Shown: positions 42,738-50,421 of the stretch, piece by piece
Numbering within the stretch: position 1 is the stretch's first letter
Layout: each line of letters begins with the position of its first letter
From: Rhodoferax potami
GTDB lineage: Bacteria; Pseudomonadota; Gammaproteobacteria; Burkholderiales; Burkholderiaceae_C
Length of the DNA stretch: 64,000 bases
Reading direction: 5' to 3'
Assembly: GCF_032193805.1 (NCBI RefSeq)
Contig: NZ_JAVBIK010000001.1
Location: forward strand, 2,873,001-2,937,000
Program-made: the position numbers and the translations under genes
Notes under the pieces: model-generated
Databases searched by the model: none
Told to the model about the DNA's origin: nothing
What the model saw: the letters and a program-made list of their open reading frames with translations, nothing else

Positions 42738-43673
42738 GTGGCCGGCGTAGCGCCTGCGCAAGCAGCTCCTCAATCGATAGCAACCGGTGTTGCGCTGGCG
42801 ATCGCTGGTTCGATCGCTTTTAGCGGCAAAGCCATCATCGTCAAGCTGGCCTACCGCTACCCCGGGGTGGATGCGGTCAGTCTCATCATGCTGCGCATGC
42901 TGATGGCTTTGCCATTTTTTCTGGGGCTGGTTTGGTGGGCAGGCTACCGGGCCCGCAAGGCCGGTGCCGTGGTGGTGCCGCTCACAGGCAAAGACAAGCT
43001 GGGCATTGTGGGGCTGGGCATTACCGGCTACTACCTGGCCAGCTACCTCGACTTTGCGGGCTTGGCCTATATCTCCGCGTCGCTGGAGCGGCTGATTCTT
43101 TACCTCAACCCCACGCTGGTCGTGTTGCTGGGCGTAGCCCTTTACGGCAAAAAGGTGAGCCTGCCCCAAGCCGCCGGCATGGCGCTTAGCTATGGCGGCG
43201 TGTTGCTGGTGTTTGGGCACGAGGTCAGCTTTGCAGGGGGTAATGCGGCCCTGGGCGCCGCCTTGGTGCTGGGTAGCGCCATCAGCTACGCGCTGTACCT
43301 GTCGTACAGCGGGGAGCTGGTGCAGCGCCTGGGCTCGCTGCGCTTGGTGGGGTTGGCCACCAGTGTGGCGTGTGTGCTGTGTATCGTCCAGTTTGTGATT
43401 TTGCGGCCGCTGGATACTGCTTTTGCGGTGGCACCGGAGGTGCTGTGGTTGTCGCTGCTCAATGCCATTGCCTGCACCGTGGTGCCGGTGATGCTGGTCA
43501 TGATGGCGATTGAGCGCATTGGCTCGGGGCTGGCGGCGCAGGTGGGGATGGTGGGGCCCATGTCCACCATCCTGATGGGCGTGCTGCTGCTCGACGAGCC
43601 GATGAACCTGTGGGTGATCGGTGGCACCATTCTGGTGCTGCTGGGTGTGTATGTGGTGAGTACCCGCCGCTAA
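42738..43673 (+). CDS. DMT-superfamily EamA transporter
   Basis: The 311-residue protein has ten hydrophobic helices in two EamA repeats (IAFSGKAIIVKLAYRYPGVD in the first, VLGSAISYALYLSYSGELV in the second). These are exporters of metabolites or amino acids; the substrate is unknown. The start is GTG at 42738, 3 bases after the DUF808 stop, so the pair is coupled. A second EamA gene lies at 46822-47724. Confidence 0.88.
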   Translation: MAGVAPAQAAPQSIATGVALAIAGSIAFSGKAIIVKLAYRYPGVDAVSLIMLRMLMALPFFLGLVWWAGYRARKAGAVVVPLTGKDKLGIVGLGITGYYLASYLDFAGLAYISASLERLILYLNPTLVVLLGVALYGKKVSLPQAAGMALSYGGVLLVFGHEVSFAGGNAALGAALVLGSAISYALYLSYSGELVQRLGSLRLVGLATSVACVLCIVQFVILRPLDTAFAVAPEVLWLSLLNAIACTVVPVMLVMMAIERIGSGLAAQVGMVGPMSTILMGVLLLDEPMNLWVIGGTILVLLGVYVVSTRR

Positions 43674-43715
43674 GGCGCGGGGGGCTTGGATAACTTCAAT
43701 CGCAAAGGACTGGGT

Positions 43716-44510
43716 ATGGACTTGGGAATCAAAGGCAAATGGGCGCTGGTCTGTGGTGCCAGCAAGGGGCTGGGCCTGGGCTGCGCGCAAGCACTGGCCG
43801 CCGAGGGCGTGAACCTGCTGATCGTGGCGCGCGGTACCGAGGCGCTGGAGGCGTCTGCTACCAATTTGAGAGCGACTTACGCAGCCAACACAGGGGCTGA
43901 GGTGCTATTTTGTGCCCAAGACATCACCACCGTGGCCGGCCGCGAGGCGGTGTTTGCCATGCGCCGTGATTTCGATATCGTGGTCACCAACGCTGGCGGC
44001 CCGCCCCCCGGCGACTTCCGCGACTGGGACCGCGAGGCTTGGATCAAGGCGGTAGACGCCAACATGCTCACCCCGATTGAGCTCATCAAGGCCACGGTGG
44101 ACGGCATGGCCGCGCGCGGCTTCGGGCGCATTGTGAACATCACCTCTAGCTCTGTGAAGTCGCCCATCGACATTCTGGGCCTGTCCAACGGTGCACGCAG
44201 TGGCCTGACCGGCTTTGTGGCCGGCGTGGCCCGCAGCAGCCTGGCCGCCAAGGGTGTGACCATCAACAACCTGTTGCCCGGCAAGTTTGATACCGACCGC
44301 ATTGCCACCACCGTGAAGGCGGCGGCCGCCAAGTCCGGCAAGTCGGTGGAAGAGGTGCGCGCCAGCCAGCAGGCGCAAATTCCTATGGGCCGCTATGGCA
44401 CGCCGGCTGAGTTCGGCCAGGTGTGCGCCTTTTTGTGCAGCCAGCAGGCCGCTTACATGACCGGCCAGAACGTGCTGCTCGATGGCGGCGCTTTCACCGG
44501 CACGTTTTAA
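43716..44510 (+). CDS. SDR-family oxidoreductase lacking the standard Tyr/Lys pair
   Basis: The 264-residue protein has the SDR nucleotide motif GASKGLGLG and the NAGG motif, and the C-terminal YMTGQNVLLDGGAF typical of beta-ketoacyl-ACP-reductase-like SDRs. The usual YxxxK active site is replaced: the matching stretch reads LGLSNGARSGL, so Tyr is missing and Lys appears as Arg. A subgroup of BKR-like SDRs shares this feature, and its activity is uncertain. ATG 43716 was chosen over an upstream TTG because AAAGGA precedes it. A repeat-like stretch overlaps at 43857-43915. It is convergent with the AraC-type gene, overlapping by four bases. Confidence 0.88.
   Translation: MDLGIKGKWALVCGASKGLGLGCAQALAAEGVNLLIVARGTEALEASATNLRATYAANTGAEVLFCAQDITTVAGREAVFAMRRDFDIVVTNAGGPPPGDFRDWDREAWIKAVDANMLTPIELIKATVDGMAARGFGRIVNITSSSVKSPIDILGLSNGARSGLTGFVAGVARSSLAAKGVTINNLLPGKFDTDRIATTVKAAAAKSGKSVEEVRASQQAQIPMGRYGTPAEFGQVCAFLCSQQAAYMTGQNVLLDGGAFTGTF
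43857..43915 (+). repeat. degenerate repeat copy inside the SDR gene
   Basis: GCTACCAATTT.AGAGC, CTTACGCA, ACAGGGGCTGAGG and GCTATTTT occur in the order and spacing of the intergenic copy at 13867-13925. It encodes TNLRATYAANTGAEVLFCAQ within the normal SDR sequence. Confidence 0.5.
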
Positions 44511-45475
44511 GGCAAAACCGTGCGCCCTGCCGCCTGCTGGCGGTAGGCTTTGGGTGTGGCCCCGAAGCGCTGCTTGAAGCAGCGGATGAAATAGCTGGCG
44601 CTGGCAAAGCCGCTGCACCAAGCCACTTCCTTGACGGCGGCATCGCCCTCGGTCAACAGCCGGGCGGCCCGTGCCAAGCGCTGCTGCAAGATCACCTGCC
44701 ACAGGTGCTCCCCGGTCAGGCTGCTGTACAAGTGCGACAAATAGTCCGCGGTGCAGCCCAGGTCGTGCGCCAATGCGGCCACCGTCAGGTCGGTTTCGCC
44801 CATGCGGTTTTGGATCAACATGCGCAGCTTGCTGAGCACCGGCGGCTCGGCTGACACGGTTTTTTGGGGCGCATCGAGCAAGCGGGCTACGCCGGTGAGG
44901 GCGCTGAGCAGCAAGGCGCGTTGCTGCACCGGCCATAGGCCGGCGGTGTCGTCGGGCGGGGGCGTGGCGGCGTCGCGCAGCCAGCCCTCGATGCGCATCG
45001 CGTCGGGGTGCTGAAAGGTTTCCAGGTAGAGGCTGGCGGGCACGCCGGGTCGCGCCTCATGGGCCAGGTGGCACGACATGAGCTGGCTGTCCGCCGAGAT
45101 CACCAGGTTGCAAAAAGCCTGCGCCTCGTGCCCGCTGACCCATTCGTCGTGTAGCAACTTCGGGGGCACTATCAGCACCTGGCCCGGCGTGAGCGCGAGT
45201 TGCCCGTGCGGAAAGGTAAACCGCGTTTGCCCCGCCATCTGCAAAAACACCTCGGCATGCAAATGCATATGGCCTGCACCACGGGCTGTGCCGGCAGGTT
45301 GCGGCGGGGGGCTCTGCAGCGGCAAGGTGCCTTGGGCCGCTTCGCGGATAAAGCGTGCCACCGCGTCGCGCAGTTGGCGGGCGTAGGCCGGCGCCTCCGG
45401 GTGGTCGCAGGCGATGGCGGCCACACACGGCCCGACCCCGTGCACTGCATCTAAGATTTTTACTACTTTTGACAT
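44507..45475 (-). CDS. AraC-family transcriptional regulator
   Basis: The 322-residue protein has an N-terminal cupin-like sensor (HMHLHAEVFLQMAG, FPHGQLALTPGQVLIVPP) and a C-terminal pair of helix-turn-helix motifs with LTVAALAHDLGCTADYLSHLY and VKEVAWCSGFASASYFIRCFKQRFGATPKAYR, the AraC signature. It is convergent with the SDR gene and divergent from the MFS gene at 45619; either could be a target. Confidence 0.92.
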   Translation of the reverse strand: MSKVVKILDAVHGVGPCVAAIACDHPEAPAYARQLRDAVARFIREAAQGTLPLQSPPPQPAGTARGAGHMHLHAEVFLQMAGQTRFTFPHGQLALTPGQVLIVPPKLLHDEWVSGHEAQAFCNLVISADSQLMSCHLAHEARPGVPASLYLETFQHPDAMRIEGWLRDAATPPPDDTAGLWPVQQRALLLSALTGVARLLDAPQKTVSAEPPVLSKLRMLIQNRMGETDLTVAALAHDLGCTADYLSHLYSSLTGEHLWQVILQQRLARAARLLTEGDAAVKEVAWCSGFASASYFIRCFKQRFGATPKAYRQQAAGRTVLP

Positions 45476-45618
45476 CGGATTGATATTGATCGCCGCCGGA
45501 ATGCCCGCAAAGGCTGGTTACGCTATAGCTATGAATCTGACTATTGTGAATGCAGGGCACCCGGGTGCCAAGCCCTTGTCATCCAAGAATTTCGCTATTT
45601 TTAGCGCAGGGGTGTGCC

Positions 45619-46785
45619 GTGGATAAAGGCTTTGAACATGGCAGCCCCTCGCAAATCCGCCGGGCAATTTGGGCCACCCGGGGCTTATTTGCGCTGCTGG
45701 GTGTTTTTAGTGCGGTGTGGGGTGTGCACATTCCATCGGTCAAGCAGCGCTACGCCTTGGGCGAGGGCGCGCTCTCGCTGGTGTTGGTGGCAGCGGCGGT
45801 GGGCGCCGTGTCTGCAGTGATGTTTGCAGGCCGGGTGATCGGCCGGCTGGGTGCGCGCCAAACGGCCATGCTCTGCGCGGTGGTCATGGCCTGCATGTTG
45901 GGCTTGGTGTTGCATTGGCCGGGTTTGCCATGGCTGCTGCTGGCGATGCTGTTGTTCGGCGCGTCGCTCAGCGTGTTTGATGTGGCTATCAACACCGAGG
46001 GCTCGGCGCTCGAGGTCGCCGGAGGCCAACCCATCATGGGGAGCTTGCACGGCATGTTCAGCTTGGGGGCCATGGGTGGGGCGGCGCTGGCGGCCGGCAT
46101 GTTGGGTGCCGGGGTGTTGGCCGAGTGGCAGTTACTGGGCGTAGGCGTGGCAGTTGCAGTGGCGATCTGGATCGGTGCGCGCTGGATGCTACCCACGCCA
46201 CCGCCCACCGACAAGCCCAAAGTGCATTTCACCTGGCCGCGGGGTGCGCTGCTGATCATGGGCCTACTCACATTTGCCGGCATGAGCGCGGAGGGGGTGA
46301 TATTCGATTGGTGTGTGCTCTACCTCCAGCAAGAGGTGCGCATGCCCCATGAGCAGGCCGCCATTGGCTACGCCGCCTGTGCCGGTGCAATGGCCGCCAT
46401 GCGCTTTGCAGCAGACCGGCTGAGGGCGCTTTACAGCGAGCAGCGCCTACTCCAGGTGAGCGGAGTGGTGACGGCGGTGTCGATGGCCGGTGTTTTGCTG
46501 ACCGGTCACCCCGTGGTGGCGATCATCGGATGCGGGCTGGTCGGTGCCGGCCTGGCGATGATCGTGCCGATTTTGTATGGTGCGGCGAGCCGGGTGCCCG
46601 GCACCACGCCAGCAGCAGCGATTGCGGCGGTCTCGTCCATTGGCTATGCCGGGTTCATGGTCGGCCCGCCCTTGATTGGCTTTATTGCCCAACACGCGTC
46701 GCTCACTGCAGCCATGGGTGTGGTGGTGGTGGCCGCCACGGTGCTGGCGCTCAGCGCGCGCTTTGTGCCCGAAAAAGCGGCCTGA
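45619..46785 (+). CDS. MFS transporter (YbjJ-like)
   Basis: The 388-residue protein has about 12 hydrophobic helices; the segment SVFDVAINTEGSALE with MGSLHGMFSLGAMGG is typical of the YbjJ-like MFS group of unknown substrate. The start is uncertain: ATG 45550 lacks a good site and adds an unlikely head, while GTG 45619 follows GCAGGGGT and begins next to the first helix. It is divergent from the AraC-type regulator gene. Confidence 0.85.
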   Translation: MDKGFEHGSPSQIRRAIWATRGLFALLGVFSAVWGVHIPSVKQRYALGEGALSLVLVAAAVGAVSAVMFAGRVIGRLGARQTAMLCAVVMACMLGLVLHWPGLPWLLLAMLLFGASLSVFDVAINTEGSALEVAGGQPIMGSLHGMFSLGAMGGAALAAGMLGAGVLAEWQLLGVGVAVAVAIWIGARWMLPTPPPTDKPKVHFTWPRGALLIMGLLTFAGMSAEGVIFDWCVLYLQQEVRMPHEQAAIGYAACAGAMAAMRFAADRLRALYSEQRLLQVSGVVTAVSMAGVLLTGHPVVAIIGCGLVGAGLAMIVPILYGAASRVPGTTPAAAIAAVSSIGYAGFMVGPPLIGFIAQHASLTAAMGVVVVAATVLALSARFVPEKAA

Positions 46786-46821
46786 TGCAATGGCCGCGCT
46801 ATTCCTGCCTGGGCGGCTCGG

Positions 46822-47724
46822 CTACTTGCGCGAAGAAATCACAATGCCTGAGACGATCAGCACAAACGCGGCCGCATGGTAGGCGCGCGGTGCTTCCCCT
46901 ATAAAAATGGACGACAGCACCGCAGTGAACAGCGGCGTAAGGTTGATAAAGAAACCCGCAATCGCAGGCCCGGCGCGCGAGACCCCGGCACCCCAGCTGC
47001 CGTAGGCAATCACCGCGGGGCCCACGGCAATAAAGGCCAGTGCCGCGACCAGACCGGCACTCCAGTCGATATGGGCCGGCGTCAAGGCCCACTCGCCGGC
47101 CGTGAAGGCCATAGACCAGCCCAGGCCAAACACAATCTGCCCCATCAAAAACGTAGACCAGTCTGCCCGGATCGCCGCCGACTCCGGCGTGGGGTGGGCC
47201 AATAGCCAGCTGTAGGTCGCCCAGGCGATGGAGGCCAAGAGCACATACAGGTCGCCCGGCACCAAGCGCAGCTGGGTCATGACCTCCCAATCGCCGCGGC
47301 CGAGCACCAGCACCACGCCGGCAATCGACAACACCGCTCCCAGAATTTGCCGGCGACTCACCGGCACTTTGAAGAACAGGCGCCCGATGAGCAACATCCA
47401 CACCGGCGTGCTCGCGCCAACCAGGGTGACGTTGATCGCCGTCGAGGTGTTGAGCGCCAAGTACAACAGCGCGTTGTAGCCCCCGATGCTGAACAGGCTG
47501 AGCAGGGTAAACCGCTTCCACTGGGGCCACAGGTCGCTGTTACGCTGCAGCACCCTGCGAGCCAGGGGCAACAGAATCAAAAACGCAATCCCCCAGCGCA
47601 GCAGGTTCAGCGTCATCGGGGAAATAAGGGGGGCGACCAAGCGGCCTACGACTGCGTTGCCGGACCACATCAAGGGGGGAATCACGAGAAGGAAGGCGGC
47701 AGTCGGCGTCAGGCGTTGGGTCAT
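46822..47724 (-). CDS. DMT-superfamily EamA transporter
   Basis: The 300-residue protein has ten helices in two EamA repeats (LLVIPPLMWSGNAVVGRLV, then YVLLASIAWATYSWLL). It resembles drug/metabolite exporters of unknown substrate and is distinct from the EamA protein at 42738-43673. Start ATG 47724 is chosen as the first residue of the fold; an upstream in-frame start exists at 47805 but overlaps the control region of the quinone oxidoreductase. Confidence 0.88.
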   Translation of the reverse strand: MTQRLTPTAAFLLVIPPLMWSGNAVVGRLVAPLISPMTLNLLRWGIAFLILLPLARRVLQRNSDLWPQWKRFTLLSLFSIGGYNALLYLALNTSTAINVTLVGASTPVWMLLIGRLFFKVPVSRRQILGAVLSIAGVVLVLGRGDWEVMTQLRLVPGDLYVLLASIAWATYSWLLAHPTPESAAIRADWSTFLMGQIVFGLGWSMAFTAGEWALTPAHIDWSAGLVAALAFIAVGPAVIAYGSWGAGVSRAGPAIAGFFINLTPLFTAVLSSIFIGEAPRAYHAAAFVLIVSGIVISSRK

Positions 47725-47832
47725 CGCGTCGACTGTAACAAGGAAGCGATGCCCCGCGCAGGGCTGCGGGCGCGGCCGATTTCTGGCACCATGCTCCGGA
47801 TTCATAACAACCCCATCGATGGAGACAAGACC

Positions 47833-48828
47833 ATGCGTTCAGTGACATCCCGCGCCATCCACATCGCCCAGCACGGCGGCCCCGAGCAGCTGCAACTGGT
47901 GCAGGTCACTGTGGGCGAGCCCGGCCCCGGCGAGGTGCGTATCCGCCACCATGCGGTGGGCCTCAACTACATCGATGTCTACCAGCGCAGCGGCCTTTAT
48001 CCGATGAGCCTGCCGGTGCAGTTGGGCATGGAAGCCGCCGGTGTGATCGAGGCGGTAGGCGAGGGCGTGAGCCACCTCCAGGTGGGCGACCGCGCGGCCT
48101 ATGCCAGCCAACCACCGGGCAGCTACTGCGAAGTGCGGGTGATGCCTGCCAAGTGCGTGTGCAAGCTGCCTGATGGCATCAGCTTCGAAACCGGTGCGGC
48201 CATGATGCTCAAGGGCCTGACCGCCCAGTACCTGCTGAAACGCACACTGCCCCAAGGCGGCTTGCAGGCTGGTGACTTTGTGCTCTTTCATGCAGCTGCC
48301 GGTGGCGTGGGCCTGATTGCCTGTCAGTGGGCCAAAGCCTTGGGCTTGCGCTTGATCGGCACTGCTGGATCTGATGAAAAATGCGCCCTAGCCCTTGCCA
48401 ATGGTGCGGAGTTTGCTATCAATTACAGAGCGGGTGATTTCGCGGCCAAGGTTAAGGAGCTGACCGGTGGCAAGGGCGTCAAGGTGGTCTACGACTCGGT
48501 AGGCAAAGACACTTGGGACCAGTCCCTCGATTGCATCGCCCCCTTTGGCTTGATGGCCAGCTTTGGCAATGCCTCCGGCCCGGTGGCGCCGTTCTCGCCC
48601 GGCATCCTCGGGCCCAAGGGTTCGATTTATGTGACGCGCCAAACCCTGTTCACCCACATAGCCACCCGCGAGAGCACCCAGGCCATGGCGGATGACCTGT
48701 TCGACATCGTGTTGAGCGGCAAGGTCCAGATCCACATTGCCCAGCGCTACCGCTTGGAGGATGTGCAGCAAGCCCACTTGGACCTGGAGTCGCGCCGCAC
48801 CACCGGTTGCACCGTGCTGACGCTGTAA
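47833..48828 (+). CDS. qorA: NADPH:quinone oxidoreductase (QorA, zeta-crystallin type)
   Basis: The 331-residue medium-chain reductase without zinc sites has the family start IHIAQHGGPEQLQLV, NYIDVYQRSGLYP, and the NADPH-binding motif HAAAGGVGLIACQWAKALG. It reduces quinones by one electron using NADPH. ATG 47833 has GGAGAC in front. A repeat-like stretch overlaps it at 48372-48430. Confidence 0.93.
   Translation: MRSVTSRAIHIAQHGGPEQLQLVQVTVGEPGPGEVRIRHHAVGLNYIDVYQRSGLYPMSLPVQLGMEAAGVIEAVGEGVSHLQVGDRAAYASQPPGSYCEVRVMPAKCVCKLPDGISFETGAAMMLKGLTAQYLLKRTLPQGGLQAGDFVLFHAAAGGVGLIACQWAKALGLRLIGTAGSDEKCALALANGAEFAINYRAGDFAAKVKELTGGKGVKVVYDSVGKDTWDQSLDCIAPFGLMASFGNASGPVAPFSPGILGPKGSIYVTRQTLFTHIATRESTQAMADDLFDIVLSGKVQIHIAQRYRLEDVQQAHLDLESRRTTGCTVLTL
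48372..48430 (-). repeat. degenerate repeat copy inside qorA (opposite strand)
   Basis: Read on the minus strand, GCT.TGTAATTGATAGC, CTCCGCA, AAGGGCTAGGGCGC and ATTTTT follow the repeat order at similar spacing. On the plus strand it encodes CALALANGAEFAINYRAG, in the normal place for this reductase. Confidence 0.45.
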
Positions 48829-48830
48829 CC

Positions 48831-48858
48831 AAAAAGGGCACCCGATTCGGGTGCCCTT
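48831..48858 (-). terminator. Rho-independent terminator, minus-strand orientation
   Basis: The stem AAGGGCACCC / GGGTGCCCTT (10 bp, loop GATTC) has its A tract at 48831-48835, which is the T tail on the minus strand. It ends the beta-barrel gene at 48881 and may also slow read-through from qorA. Confidence 0.85.
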
Positions 48859-48880
48859 GACTTGGCAGGTGTACTGCGGT

Positions 48881-49807
48881 TTAGAACAAAAAGCCGGCCG
48901 ACAACACTTGCTCGTTCATCCAGATTTCCTGGTCGGCTGTGCCCTTGTAAACCGGCACCTTGCTCAGGCGGCCGTAGGCAATCTTGTTGGTCAGCTCGAC
49001 ATAAATCGCCTTGTAGACCCGGTAGCGCAAGCCCACTTCCACGCCGGCGGTCCAGCCGTTGATTTGCCACCAGTCGTTGCTCTTGAAGCAGCAGATGTTT
49101 TCGTTCTTGGGGCCGACCTGGTTGGCATTGCCAAAAATCACGTTGTCCGCGTGGGGCAGCAAAATGCCTGCTCCCACCCGGCTGATGAGTTGCAGGTCGC
49201 CGGCTTTGTGCGCCGGGCCGCGTAGGCGGTGAAGCCAGACGGCGTTGACCATGATGTGGTTCAAGCCGTTGTGCAAGGCGTAGTTGAAGTTCTGGGGCGA
49301 CACCACCATGGAAGAGGTCGCACCCGGGGTGGTGACGGTGCCATCGACCGCCACCGTTTGCCCGTAATCGACGTTGTATTTGCTGTGGTCGATGTTCAGT
49401 TCCACTGCGAATGTTTTCTCGTCGTTGAGGAACTTGCCGATGCGGATGTTTTCCTGCGGATCGGTGAAGTCCAGGCTGAGCAGGGACTTGAAGGTGTCCG
49501 GCACACTCGACGGGAAGTCGCTGGCTCGCGCGTTGCGGACCGTGAAGTTGTTGCCCAGTTCCGGTTGCGAAACGTGGATGTCCGACGGCGCGTACTGCTG
49601 ACGGCTGTAGCCCCAAGAGAAGTACCAGTTTTCGTCCTTGTTGATCGCCTTGTCAAATTGGCCGGACACTGCATTGGCTGCGGGGGCGGTATCGGACGCC
49701 GGAGTGGGTGCTTGCGCCATCAGGACGCTCTGCGCCCAACTGGCTTGGCAAGCGCCCAAAGTCAAAAGAGCGGCCAACAGGCCGCGTCGGAAAAAGGGTG
49801 TGTGCAT
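48881..49807 (-). CDS. outer-membrane beta-barrel protein of unknown function
   Basis: The 308-residue protein has a signal peptide (LLAALLTLGACQASWAQ; the Cys could also be a lipobox) and alternating strands ending in the C-terminal SAGFLF, where the terminal Phe fits a Bam-inserted barrel. The segments ENWYFSWGYSRQQYAPSD and YVELTNKIAYGRLSKVPVYKG look like barrel strands. I do not recognise the family. Start ATG 49807 begins the signal peptide. A terminator follows its stop. Confidence 0.72.
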   Translation of the reverse strand: MHTPFFRRGLLAALLTLGACQASWAQSVLMAQAPTPASDTAPAANAVSGQFDKAINKDENWYFSWGYSRQQYAPSDIHVSQPELGNNFTVRNARASDFPSSVPDTFKSLLSLDFTDPQENIRIGKFLNDEKTFAVELNIDHSKYNVDYGQTVAVDGTVTTPGATSSMVVSPQNFNYALHNGLNHIMVNAVWLHRLRGPAHKAGDLQLISRVGAGILLPHADNVIFGNANQVGPKNENICCFKSNDWWQINGWTAGVEVGLRYRVYKAIYVELTNKIAYGRLSKVPVYKGTADQEIWMNEQVLSAGFLF

Positions 49808-49911
49808 GGTGGAGGTGTCGGTGCGATACGCGGCGGGGCGCAGAGGGGTGCGCACGCCAAAGACCTCTATTTTAGGCGAGTGCCTTTCGGCGCCCGGCAG
49901 CTGCCTTGGAA

Positions 49912-50421
49912 TCAGGTCTTTCGGACCCGCAGGAGTTCGTCCAGGATCAGGCAGATGGCGCCTACGGAAATCGCACAATCCGCCACATTGAAGGCTGGAA
50001 AATGCATACCGTTCCAGTGGAAGTCCAGAAAGTCCACCACATAGCCGTACATCAAGCGGTCAATCACATTGCCGATCGCACCGCCCAAAATGCAGGCCAT
50101 GGCAAAGCTGAACAACTTTTGCCCCGGATGGGCCCGCAGCATCCAGATGATCACTGCGGCCGCCACACATCCGATGCCGGTAAAAAACCAGCGCTGCCAG
50201 CCGCCCGCATCCGCCAGAAACGAGAACGCTGCGCCGGTGTTGTGCACCCGCACGACGTTAAAGAAGCTGGTGACAAAGGTGCTGTCACCCAGGCGGTAGT
50301 TGCCGACAATCAGGACTTTGGTGAACTGGTCAATCAGGAGCAAGATCAGGGCCAAGCCCAGCCACTGTACCCAGCCGCTTTTGCCGCTGCTCTTGCTGAA
50401 GGTTTGTTTACCGCGGGCCAT
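49912..50421 (-). CDS. lspA: lipoprotein signal peptidase LspA
   Basis: LspA cuts the signal peptide from prolipoproteins in the inner membrane. The 169-residue protein has four helices and both catalytic Asp motifs, [14 protein letters not shown] and [14 protein letters not shown] 50421 overlaps the ileS stop by one base (TGATG); ileS-lspA coupling is widely conserved. Confidence 0.96.
   Translation of the reverse strand: MARGKQTFSKSSGKSGWVQWLGLALILLLIDQFTKVLIVGNYRLGDSTFVTSFFNVVRVHNTGAAFSFLADAGGWQRWFFTGIGCVAAAVIIWMLRAHPGQKLFSFAMACILGGAIGNVIDRLMYGYVVDFLDFHWNGMHFPAFNVADCAISVGAICLILDELLRVRKT

Noticed and set aside
42768..42825. possible repeat copy at the start of the EamA gene
   Set aside because: ATAGC and GCGCT are present, but spacing and the rest of the pattern are too loose to call.
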